Shown here: positions 18,648-28,700 of the stretch, piece after piece | Numbering within the stretch: position 1 is the first letter of the stretch | How the letters are laid out: each line of letters opens with the position of its first letter | NCBI GenBank assembly: GCA_008690995.1 | Contig: VRMN01000003.1 | Coordinates: forward strand, 2,170,001 to 2,234,000 | Source of the DNA: Porphyridium purpureum | Taxonomy: Eukaryota > Rhodophyta > Bangiophyceae > Porphyridiales > Porphyridiaceae | DNA length: 64,000 nt | Direction of reading: 5' to 3' | The notes under the pieces: model-generated | What the model saw: only the letters and a program-made list of their open reading frames with translations | What the model was told of the DNA's origin: nothing | Database searches by the model: none | Position numbers and translations under genes: made by a program

Positions 18648-19649
18648 ACTTTTTCAGCTGACGTACAGAGACAATTAGGCTATATGTGCAGAGTAATGCA
18701 GCCTAGATGATGATACTCCTTGGAACGTGAAGATACCAACGAAGCAAACCGCATGATCCTTGCACACTCGTGATCGTTGATTCGAGAACTCGCGAGACGA
18801 CGCGGTCGCGAGGGTCGAGTGAGAGTCATAAAGACTGCGAATGAAATGGCGTAAAAGACTTCTGTGGTAACAGTCGTGGAGGGCGGAAGCCATCGGCGAG
18901 AGAGATAGAACCGCATATGCGGCACGCTGGCGTGTGGAGTCAACGGAGTTTCTCGCACGCCTCGACTGTCCGACCAAGCCCACGCACCGCATGCCGAGGG
19001 TGTACCGCCGTCGACGCTCGATCATCTAGGTACAGTGTCAGCTGTCTCGAGAGCGACACTGTACTCCGGAGGTACACGTGCTATTAATAATTCAAATGTG
19101 CGCGGTCCAGATGGACGCTGACTGATGTGGATCTGTGCAGCGCGCGCGTGGGCAGATGTCGCACACACGCACGCACGCATACATGCACGCCTCGAGAACG
19201 AGTGCTGCATGGACAATGCGCGTAGTGGCAGTAGAACTACGGTGGTCAGGAATGTAAGACAGACGAGAGCTGGAAATAAGCTGGGTAAGCGCGCGACCAC
19301 GTCATGGTCGGTGCTGATTATCGGATTCTACGCGCCACGTATGGCTGGGAGCGCGCTCAAGAATCGTGCGACACAGTGCTGAGATGGAAGAAGCCGCACC
19401 CGTCTGGCTGGAGCAACGTGTAGCGGGCTTTCCATGTCAGTCGAACGTGTCGGATTTAGTCACACAGGTTGATCCGCGGACGGGAAACGTAGCCATTTAA
19501 GGCGGCGGCGCACGCGTTTCGAGCGCCTGGCACGGCTTTTTGTGCGCAAGCAAGAGCCAAGGGAGACGAGAAGCAGGCAAAGAATTTGTATGCTCGCAGA
19601 AGATAAAAAAGGTTGAGAGGGTCACAAGAAGTGGAGCGCAGAGGGAATC
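18648..19649. other. 1.0-kb intergenic region with a motif inverted repeat
   Basis: No credible gene on either strand. The only structured signal is the inverted repeat at 19029-19068. Confidence 0.5.
19029..19068. promoter_or_regulatory. GTACAGTGTC / GACACTGTAC inverted repeat
   Basis: GTACAGTGTC at 19030-19039 and its exact reverse complement at 19055-19064 enclose a 15-bp centre. The left arm is part of GGTACAGTG; a further GGAGGTACACG follows at 19069. It could be a paired protein-binding site; a cruciform or RNA hairpin is also possible. Confidence 0.5.
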
Positions 19650-20237
19650 ATGAAGTCCATGATGTCGACGGACTCGGTGACCTACGTGGTGAATGAAAAT
19701 TTCAATTTTCCTCCCCCGTCGCCGACGTCGCCAACATCGCCCCCGCGCAGCCCGACCCTGAAAAGAATCATCAGTGCGCCGAGCTTGCGCGAATTTGGCA
19801 AGGCCGTGGGCCGCAAGCTGACACGAAAGGACGCAGTTTTCAAGAATGAATCGCCAGAGAACGATGCCTTTCCCAGCCCGTTGTCGTCGCCGGCTTCGCC
19901 GCGTGGCGAAATTATAAAAAGGGTCATGAGTTCGCCCGGCCGCTTTGGCAAAGTGACGAGCCAGGCGTCTCAGAGCAAGGCGATATTCAGATTCGATTCT
20001 GAGGAAGAAAAGCCGGCGAATGATTTTCTTGTCGACCAAGCCCGTCATCGCGCAAGCGAAGACAGTATTCATCCGCAAGGTACTAGTACGTCCAGTGGGC
20101 ACGAACAGAATCAGCCTGACGTGTCCGGGAACAAACAGAGGGTCCGAAGACCGTTTGCCCGTAATGCGAACAGACCATACAGCAAGAGCTTTTTCTCCTT
20201 GTCTGCGACGCACAAGTCGCCGGTTTTCTATGTTTGA
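19650..20237 (+). CDS. small Ser/Pro-motif protein 2 (two RxxSxP repeats)
   Basis: A 195-residue paralogue of the protein encoded at 16799-17272. It holds two copies of the shared unit. Copy A (about 34-74): RSPTLKRIISAPSLREFGKA, then GRKLTRKDAVF and NESPENDAF. Copy B (about 83-126): SPRGEIIKRVMSSP, then RFGKV and FDSEEEKPANDF. Both cores, R39-I-I-S-A-P44 and R91-V-M-S-S-P96, fit R-x-x-S-x-P. Residues 21-36 are an SPTSP-type Pro/Ser run. The protein looks disordered and heavily phosphorylatable; a signalling or 14-3-3 ligand role is inference. ATG 19650 is followed by two more Met codons (19659, 19662), any of which could start. Confidence 0.72.
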   Translation: MKSMMSTDSVTYVVNENFNFPPPSPTSPTSPPRSPTLKRIISAPSLREFGKAVGRKLTRKDAVFKNESPENDAFPSPLSSPASPRGEIIKRVMSSPGRFGKVTSQASQSKAIFRFDSEEEKPANDFLVDQARHRASEDSIHPQGTSTSSGHEQNQPDVSGNKQRVRRPFARNANRPYSKSFFSLSATHKSPVFYV

Positions 20238-22066
20238 GCTTGTGTGATTTCCTAGTTCTCTTTCATGGTTATTTGCGCGTAAAGTATCCCTCGTATTATT
20301 TCGTGGCTTCTTCAAGCTGGTGGCATCATACGCCAAAGCCAACTTGTGCGCATGTCCCCTTCCATTCCTTTCAGGACCGGAATTCAAACACGGTATGCGA
20401 CTTGCAGATGCTAGGTGGCCTTGAACGCCTTGTACATTGCGCATGTGTCGTCTGCCAGTACGAATGCGTGAAAACATCGAAGCGCAGGTCGCACATTCAA
20501 AGTCCTGCCGCTTTCTCTGCCCTGCATGTTTGTGGGTTCGTAAACGAGACACCTGAAAAACTGATCGACCTCACGTCTCGCAGGGTACATACTAGGTTGC
20601 CTCGATGAAGTGCATGGATGCGGCGGTGACGATCGCTCGAACGCAAACAGCGAGTACCACCCACAGCGTAAAGCACGCACGCAGCATTGGTCTACAGAGT
20701 CCAGCTTTTGTTTCTCCTCCCTCATACACAGAAGACACACATACCTGCTCTTAAATTGCAGCTGTCCCGGCCATTGAAAGACGCCGTCGAACAGACGAAA
20801 TGGATGGCAGCCGGTCAAAAAGAAAGAAAATCTTGAGCCGGCTCGCGTCGCCGCGTGTATTCTCAAAGCAGACACGGAGCTGTGGGCTATCATAGACGTG
20901 GAAAAGAAGATTTTCAGTGCTAAGAAATATAACGGTACGCCCATGTGCCCTTCTGAGTGGCCGCGCGAGCATGGAGTCACCAATCACTTGTGAAATTTCC
21001 TTCCATTCCAGCGCATCTGCAAGCTCTGCGTCCAATCTATGCGTGCGCGCTTATCGCGGATCAAACACACGTACCAGCGTCACAGCAATGCGCACACAGC
21101 TACTTTCGGTCGAAGAAAGCGAAAGATCTTCACTGCGCGGCACTGCGTGACCATCATTTGGACCATCTACGCTCGAGCGCAATGTGTTCCACTCATACAC
21201 GCACACCTACGTCGTCTTCAACCTCTCGGCAGATTCGCACAGCAGTGCTGCTCGACATCGTCTTCAGCCACCGCGCAAGTGCAACATGACTTCAACACAC
21301 AAAGACTCAGTTCCGCGTCTGCTCACTCGATGAACCGCGGTGGAAGGGGAAAGTCACCAAGCGATCGATCTTCCCCAAATGTCAGGCGCGTGCTCGTTCA
21401 GCGTTCGAAACAACGCGACAATCGATCCCGATTTCATATAAAAACAGCCCTGTTTCATCAGACTCACTTTGCGAGTTATTAAGAAATCGTGGAGGTACAG
21501 TGATGGAGTACAGTAAACGGGGGAACCTTCCTCGTTGCGCAAGGGAAGCGACTGAGAGTTGATGAGGCGGCATCTTTCTTCTGCAACACCGATGGCAAAC
21601 CGTAGCGCTTGTGGTCATTCACAGGGCCCGCTATATACTTCCCCGAAAGCAGAGCACTTCGGAATTTGGTAGACACCGCCATTCGTACCACATCGTATAA
21701 ATTACAGTCTGCGCGCCGAATCCCGCCGCGCACTTCCGATACTGGTGAAAGAATCGCTTCCCGACACGGGTCATCGTCCCTTCACCGTCCTCTAAGATCC
21801 AAACCATTCCCCCCTGACTTTTTCAAGGTTCGTCCTGCCCCTGCTCACCCTCCATCTTGTGTGCCGGATTCGGCGTCGCTCGTGTCCGCGCGCATGGCGA
21901 AAAACGGCCGCGCGCATGGGCGCGCGTCGTGCGCACGCGAATTCGGTGAGCTGCCGGATAAGCAAAGCGCGACGAAGTTCAGAATCGTGAGCAGAAAGGG
22001 TATGGTGGGGATAGGTGTACCGGGTTGTATAAGACAGTGTTGCGCGCGGCGGTCGAGGTGGCAAAC
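20238..22066. other. 1.8-kb intergenic region upstream of the CX5R phosphatase gene
   Basis: No gene I can support. It holds the paired motif at 21489-21515, a TATAAAA-like string near 21438, and TATAAG at 22028-22033 only 34 bp before the ATG at 22067, which implies a very short leader if used. Confidence 0.5.
21489..21515 (+). promoter_or_regulatory. GTGGAGGTACAGTG motif with a second half-site 14 bp on
   Basis: GTGGAGGTACAGTG at 21489-21502 repeats the 14-mer at 6502 exactly. GAGTACAGT follows at 21507-21515. It lies about 565 bp upstream of the phosphatase ATG. Confidence 0.55.
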
Positions 22067-23005
22067 ATGACTGCTCCCGTCCATGTTCCGCAGGCGGTGT
22101 TGGCATTTGGTGTTGCGATGGCCGGGCAAAAAGCAGCTCCGCGCTTGTTCAACTTTCGCGACGTCGCGGACAGCGTGCCAGAGATTGCACGCGGAAGGCT
22201 GTTCCGTGCAGCGAACGCGAGCGGCGCCTTGGCTCAAAAATATCGTGTTGGGAGCATCGTGGATTTGAGACGGCCCGAGGAAAGAGTGCGCTTGGACCGC
22301 AGCATGCAATCGCTGTACGTTGGCACTGTCGACGCACTACCGAGCGCTGCAAGCGACGGACCCGCGCCGCCTTGTTCGCGAGCCCATCCGTCCACCGTGT
22401 GTATCCACGTGCCGATTTTGAACTCCAAGCGCCGTTTTATGGTGGCGTTGCTTGCTGCGCTGTCGTGGTACGACCGTGTTCGGCTCGTGCTCACAATGCT
22501 GTGGAACCTGGTCACTCGACCGCAAGATGTCTCGCTCGTCGTGCGCGAGCACGTGAATCGCATGGGTCTTTTTGGGCTGAATGTGTTCATGCTCCAGTAC
22601 TTTCAGGGCTCGATTTTGGAGGCGCTCGAGACCATTCAGACCCAGTTTGAAGTTGACCAGTCTGTGCTGATCACTTGCTCCGCCGGCAAAGATCGCACAG
22701 GCCTGCTCGTGGCGCTGACGCTAGGATGCGCGGGCGTGCCGCACGGCAGCATTGTGCGTGACTACGCGCTGTCGGGGCGCATTGAGCAGGAGCACCCTGC
22801 ATACTTTCATGCGCTTTGCGCCGCATTTGCCTCGGAGGGCCTCGACCCAGACCACTGGGCGCGCGCGCCCGCATCCTGTATGGAGCAGACGCTGCAGTTT
22901 ATTGACGACACGTACGGGAGCGTGTCCCAATTCCTCACCCACATCGGCTTTTCGCCGGCGCGCCAGGCCAAGCTTGCTGACGCGCTGAGCCGCACAGACC
23001 GATAG
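22067..23005 (+). CDS. CX5R tyrosine/lipid phosphatase (Y_phosphatase3 type)
   Basis: A 312-residue protein. The active-site loop is CSAGKDRTG with Cys 204 and Arg 210, the C-x5-R signature of protein tyrosine and dual-specificity phosphatases; the KD pair is typical of the Y_phosphatase3/LipA group, whose bacterial members act on phosphoamino acids and phosphoinositides. Upstream blocks agree with that group: FNFRDVADS at about 28-36, GRLFRAANASGAL and VGSIVDLRRPEER. A hydrophobic stretch near 125-150 lies in the cap region. The frame opens upstream at a TTG; the first ATG is 22067, beside a TATAAG string. The substrate cannot be read from sequence. Confidence 0.85.
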   Translation: MTAPVHVPQAVLAFGVAMAGQKAAPRLFNFRDVADSVPEIARGRLFRAANASGALAQKYRVGSIVDLRRPEERVRLDRSMQSLYVGTVDALPSAASDGPAPPCSRAHPSTVCIHVPILNSKRRFMVALLAALSWYDRVRLVLTMLWNLVTRPQDVSLVVREHVNRMGLFGLNVFMLQYFQGSILEALETIQTQFEVDQSVLITCSAGKDRTGLLVALTLGCAGVPHGSIVRDYALSGRIEQEHPAYFHALCAAFASEGLDPDHWARAPASCMEQTLQFIDDTYGSVSQFLTHIGFSPARQAKLADALSRTDR

Positions 23006-23195
23006 CTCTAGAATACATTTTTGTTCCCCCTTCCTACCGTGTGATGTCCAAGCCTTCGTGCTTGCCTTTTCGTCTTTCCTGCACCACGCGATACTCCGTG
23101 TACACCTCGAACACGCCGCCAACAAAACATGCGGTATATAAAATGTAAATTCTCCTTGTGCAGTAATAGTTTTGGTGACGGCCCGTCTTTTTTTC

Positions 23196-23344
23196 GCTGA
23201 CTTGACCGAGTGGTTTCTCTCCCACAGGAAGAATTTCGCCGAAGGTGACAGACTTGAACCGTGGGGAGCGACGCGTGCTCGCTCCTCCACATGTGCGCGA
23301 TCTGTTGGTGTCATGCCTCGCAGGTTCGAATCCTGCAGTCAGCG
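23196..23344 (+). tRNA. trnS-UGA: tRNA-Ser (anticodon UGA) with two introns, one in the D-loop
   Basis: A full cloverleaf folds from this 149-base stretch if two introns are removed. Acceptor stem GCTGACT (23196-23202) pairs with AGTCAGC (23337-23343), with discriminator G at 23344. D stem ACC (23205-23207) pairs with GGT (23244-23246). Anticodon stem ACAGA (23248-23252) pairs with TCTGT (23301-23305). T arm GCAGG-TTCGAAT-CCTGC spans 23320-23336. The anticodon TGA is at 23255-23257. Intron 1, about 26 bases (23216-23241), splits the D-loop after GAGTGGTT. Intron 2, 41 bases (23259-23299), is at the canonical 37/38 position and forms its own hairpin. Removing both leaves 82 bases with a long variable arm (GGTG-TCA-TGCC), as expected for class II serine tRNA; discriminator G is the serine identity base. 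The B box GGTTCGAATCC is perfect and the A box lies entirely before intron 1. Intron ends may shift by a base. Confidence 0.85.
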
Positions 23345-23368
23345 TCTTGCAGGGGCGGGAGCTAAATC

Positions 23369-23374
23369 TTTTTT
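23369..23374 (+). terminator. RNA polymerase III terminator of the tRNA gene
   Basis: Six T residues begin 24 bases after the tRNA 3' end, the usual Pol III stop signal. Confidence 0.7.
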
Positions 23375-25713
23375 GGCAAGTCGCGAAGAATGTTGGCATG
23401 GACGACATGAGCGACGTCGGTGCGAGCCGCGGCGTGATGAAAATGCTTGCAGCGCGTGCGACGTACAGTATCTGCACGCTGCAGTGAAGTCCATTCGCCT
23501 TTAGTCCACCCGCGCGATGCGAGCAGGGCGCAATAACCGGCACGGGATGACTTTGACTTTGGGTCGAGCCATTCACGGGAATCACATGCCGGCGCAGCGG
23601 GAAGGCTAGGCTCCGAGAGGTCCGGTAAGTAGACTGAAACTGTGGCAAATTGCGGCGCACCCATCCGGCAGATCAACAGCAGCGCAGCGCGGCGTAAGTG
23701 CCCCCGGTCGGACGTACATGTGCGGCGCAGCCGAACAGGTCGAAGTAGCGCTGTGTATTCGAACAGAGCAGGTGCAACGTCTTCTCCAGGTGCGGTGGCC
23801 GCGACGCGATGGGATTCCGTTCGCAACTCGCAAGCCCAAAACGTCCGAGAATGAAAAGAGAAGCCGCGGCGCTGCTCAACCGCGCGCGAGCCTCTCAGAC
23901 CACATCACGTAGAATCCTAAAATCAAACCAGACTATGCGCACCCCGTGTGCTCACTGCCCAAACCTCCGAGACAAGAGGCAAGAAAGGCAACCCGAGCCT
24001 GCCTGTCAAAGGCTGCCATCACACATCCCAAAACACTCAAATATTTGCGCAGATCTATCCATCTCGCCATGTTGTCAAGAAATGCTCACGGCACCCGATC
24101 CGCAACCAACACGTCCGCTTGTCTCCGCCTGCTCTTGGGCGTCAGTGCATGGGTAGCGAGCGCATGCGGCGAGTGCACGCAGGCTGCGAGAATGTCGTCT
24201 TGCTGTTCTGTATGTCCTGACGGACGGGGACCATGTGGCAGTCTTTTCCACAGCCAGACACTGTTTGAACTGCGCAGTGCGTGCGCGTGCGCAAGACTGG
24301 GCGCGAAGGCATTCTCGTGGGAGGAGTGTTGGAGCTTCCGCAAACCAGCGGTAGGGGCGTTCGTGTGCGCAAGAGCGCGGCACCGAACGGATTCGGGACT
24401 CTTTGCGCTAGATCGAGTTTGAGGCATGGAATGCGGGGTTTGCCGAACATTTTGCTGCAGTGTTTGTGAAAGCTGCCCGCCCGCTCGGGTCGAGGAACGA
24501 AACAATGCAACATGGTGCGAATGTGTGTGCGTATCTTCTCTGCCCTTCACAACGAGCAAGCCGCATCGGCATACGCAAGCAAGGGAAGAACAAGCACGGC
24601 CTGGTTCGCGAGGGTGGGGGGACTACCAAGCTCTCTGCAGCCGGCTCGCTGCGCCCTAGATATCTGGGACGAACCATCGGCTTCGAACAAAGCAAGCTTG
24701 CAGTGTAAACAAACCGACCGAAACCTCTGGTTGAAAGCTACGGGTTACGTTGGCAAGTTGCTGCGGTGGTCGCGCACTTTCTACCATGCCCTGTCGGTCG
24801 GCGACCGGCGTACACAGTGCGGCGTCACGTTCCTGCAGAAGTTATGTGCCACCCCCACCGTCGGCGATGTGGGTCCATCCATCAATCAACCACGCGTGCG
24901 CACCCTTCTTTCCGCGCTCCGCACCGCTCCCCCGCGCCGGAAGCGGGTCGCGCCATTTACCGGCGGAGTGAATGACCTCGGTGCAGTAGTGGTCTCGGCG
25001 GGTTCGGCGGGTGCGGCGAGTGCGGCCATGACGACTCAACCGGCCAACCAGCCGGTGCGGCGATACGGCACGTTCAGAGCGCGGAACCTGCGCCACTGCA
25101 CTGGAGCGTATTGTGCGGCGGACACAACCGCACCGCGTCCACCCAAGCGGTGACGGCGACCGAGCCACGTCGTTGTCGCACGGTTCGGGTCATCATCGCC
25201 AGACTCGTGCGTGTGTGTGTACTGTTTCCGCATTCGGCCTTTGTGTTGCGGCTGGCACATAACGGGCGCATCCAGCCGTTAGAGAAATTGTGAGATGACA
25301 GGGGCGTGCCCTTTTATGAGGGGTGTGGACTTGGGCGTCAGCGGAGGCATGGCACTGCGGCAAGCGGCTGCTGCGGCTGCCTTCTCCGCTTGTAGTCGAC
25401 ACGGGACGGAGAGGTCGGACGCCGAGGTGGGTGCGGCGAGGAGAAGGGAGGAAGAACAGCGTGGGTTCGCAGGCAGGCCAGACAGACCCGCTTTGGATCT
25501 CGACATCTCCTGTCGGTTGGTGTTTGGGGTCATTTGTTATTTAAACAAGACGACCTTGACTGACAGTCGGGGAAGACGCGACCTTTGAGGTGCCGAGCGG
25601 CGTGATTATTGGTCAAGCTGACGACGTGTGTGTGTGTAAAGGGGTTGTTGGACAGATAGTACCTGTTCGGGCGCAGGGGCGCGTAGACAGTGCGCGGTTC
25701 GGCGGCTTGCAGG
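23375..25713. other. 2.3-kb region without a supported gene, upstream of the H+-ATPase
   Basis: Many overlapping frames on both strands, none with family similarity or a good start. One GTACAGT occurs at 23463 and a GTGTGTGTACTG string near 25212. The region may hold intron-bearing or RNA genes that I cannot resolve. Confidence 0.45.
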
Positions 25714-28700
25714 ATGGCGGACGGGCAGCAAATTGAGGTGGAGGTGGGAGGGCATAGTGAGATCCCGTTGGACAAGGGAGGGTTCGGCGCCGACCGAGGT
25801 GGCGATGAGCCAAATGATGAGTACTTCAAGCGAATCTCGCAAGAGCGCGCGCTCAAGGAGCTCGACACGTCAGGTGAAGGGCTGGACGCCTCTGAGGCGT
25901 CGCGCAGACTGGAGCAGTACGGCCCGAACAAGTTGCCGGAGAAAAAGCAGAACAAGCTGTGGCAGTTTCTGAAGTTCATGTGGAACCCGTTGTCTTGGGC
26001 AATGGAGGTGGCTGCCATCATCGCCATTGCATTGCTCGACTATCTCGATTTCGGGCTCATCATTGCTCTGCTGCTGTGCAATGCATGCATTGGCTACTAT
26101 GAGGAAAGCAACGCCGCCAACGCCATCGATGCGCTCATGGCTTCGCTCGCACCGGAGAGCAAGTGCATGCGTGACAAGAAAATGCAAACCATCGAGGCCG
26201 CAAATCTCGTGCCTGGCGACGTGATTCTCATTCGACTTGGCGACGTCGTGCCCGCGGACTGCAAGATTCTGGGCGACCCCAAGGACGACCCAGTGCTCAT
26301 TGATCAAGCCGCGCTGACGGGCGAGTCGCTACCGTCCAAGAAATTCGCCGGCGACGTGGCTTTCAGTGGCAGCGTGGTCAAGCAGGGCGAGGTGTTGGCC
26401 GTGGTGTACGCTACAGGGTCGGAAACGTTCTTTGGCAAGGCCGCGCAGCTGATTGGTGACACCGAGAACGAGAGCAACCTCCAAAAGGTCATGTCGGCGA
26501 TTGGTGCAACGTGCCTGATCACCATTGCCTTTTGGGTGGCCATTGAGCTGGGAATCGAGTTTGGAGTACGCGATAAGCAGTGCAAGGGTGGGGAGGGACA
26601 GTGCCCTGTGCTCACCAACATGCTCGTGATTTTGATCGGAGGTATTCCGATTGCAATGCCAACCGTACTTTCGGTCACGCTTGCGCTGGGCGCGCACTCC
26701 ATCGCGGAGGAAGGAGCCATCGTGTCCCGCCTGACCGCCGTTGAGCAGCTGGCCGGTATGGACATGCTTTGCAGTGACAAGACGGGAACTCTGACCTTGA
26801 ACAAGCTCTCGGTGGACGAGTCAAATCTTGAGCCTCAGCCGGGCTTTTCGGCAGATGACATTTTGCTTTTCGGTGCACTTGGAGCAAAAATCGAAAACAA
26901 CGAGCCGATTGATGTGTGCATTCACAACTCGTGCAAAGTGAAGGACGAACTGTGGACGCATTTCAAGTGCAGCCGATACGTTCCTTTCAACCCGACCGAC
27001 AAGAAGACTGTTGCATACTGTACGGCAACAGACGCTGCAGGCGAGTCGCTAGTGAAGTACAAGACGTTCAAGGCCTGCAAGGGCGCGCCACAAATTGTTC
27101 TTAACCTGGCCTTCAATGCCGATCAGATTCGCGGGCCGGTGGTGGCACGCATCGATGAGTATGCGAGTCGAGGCTATCGTGCGCTGGGCGTAGGCGTGAT
27201 GGAAGGCCACGATGATGGTGAGGGCAAATGGGAGTTTGTGGGGCTGATCCCGATCTTTGATCCGCCGCGACACGACACGCAAGAAACCATCGAGCGCGCC
27301 ATGGATCTGGGTATTGGTGTGAAGATGATTACGGGTGACGCGCTCGCCATTGGCAAGGAGACGGCCCGCCAGCTCGGCATGGGCACCAACATGTTTACTA
27401 CCGAGGTCTTTCGTCGCGAGGCGACACCAGGCGGTCTGGTGGACGGCACGCTGACGCTCGATCAACTTGTGGAGGAGGCGGACGGCTTTGCAGAGGTGTT
27501 CCCAGAGCACAAGTATGACATTGTGCGCCGCTTGCAAGACCTGGGACACATCACGGGCATGACCGGTGATGGCGTAAACGACGCACCGGCCCTGAAGAAA
27601 GCAGACATCGGTGTGGCAGTCGCCGATGCCACCGACGCGGCACGCGCCGCCGCTGATATTGTGCTGACGGAGCCCGGTCTGTCGATCATTGTGGATGCCA
27701 CAATTGGCTCTCGCGAAATTTTCCAAAAGATGAAAGCGTATGCCAAGTACACGATTGCGACGACATTCCGCATCTGTTTTACCTTTGGCATCTTGACCGT
27801 TGCGTATAACACGTGGTACTTCCCCACTGTGCTTACCTTGATCATGGCGATCTGCAACGACGGGGCTATGATCTCGTTGTCAAAAGACAATGTCGAGTAC
27901 AGCAAGGGACCTGACCAGTGGAAACTGAAGAACATTTTTGTTGCGAGTATTGTCTTTGGTTTGTATTTGACGCTCTCAACGTGGCTTCTTTTCTACGCCG
28001 CATCCGAGCGTCCAGTATTCGTTGACATTGGCATGGACGATCTGCGCTGGAAGTCGCAGTTTGTAGGCCCGTTCTGCACTGAAATGTTTGACCTCGTGGC
28101 TGGCTCGTCGGATTACAACCAGTGCGTCACAGAAATTCAGTGGGAACGTGCTTCGCAGTTGCGCGCTCTCATATACATGCAGGTGTCGATTTCGGGACAG
28201 GCCCTTATTTTCGTGGTACGCACGACGAAATTCTCTCTGTTTTCCCGTCCGGGCACACCGGTCATCGTGGCATTCTTTGTTGCGCAGGCCATTGCCTGTC
28301 TTTTGGGAGGACTGGGCATGAATGGGTATCCGTTCCCCGTTCCTTCGGCGAGCAGCTGCACTTACTGCCAGGTTGGAGGCCACCGCAACACGCCGCCGAT
28401 TTTTGGCACGATTGGCGTGGACGCGTCGTCCGTCATTCAATCAAATTATTACGTGATTGTGGCGTGGATTTGGTCAGCCATCTGGTACTTTGGCCTTGAC
28501 CCGATCAAGTGGTTGCTCATGTGGTTCCTGGCCGAAGACGGCTTCCGTGAGAAGAGCCTATGGTCGCGCCCAATCCTGGAGGATATGGGCTTCATGCGCA
28601 AGCGCACTGCGTCGACACCGGGAGAGTATGTGATATCGGGCCGTCGCAGCTCGGTGGGGTCTGGCGGCTCCGGCGAGCCCTCCAGTGGCCGGCGCTCGAG

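Noticed and set aside
20751-20972. 73-codon minus frame with protein-like hydrophobic segments
   Set aside because: Composition is plausible but there is no family match, an in-frame stop lies just upstream and no clear splice site was found.
23362-23826. 154-codon minus frame downstream of the tRNA
   Set aside because: Arg/Ala/Ser-rich composition typical of noncoding GC-rich DNA, non-ATG opening, no domain; kept only as a possible upstream exon idea.
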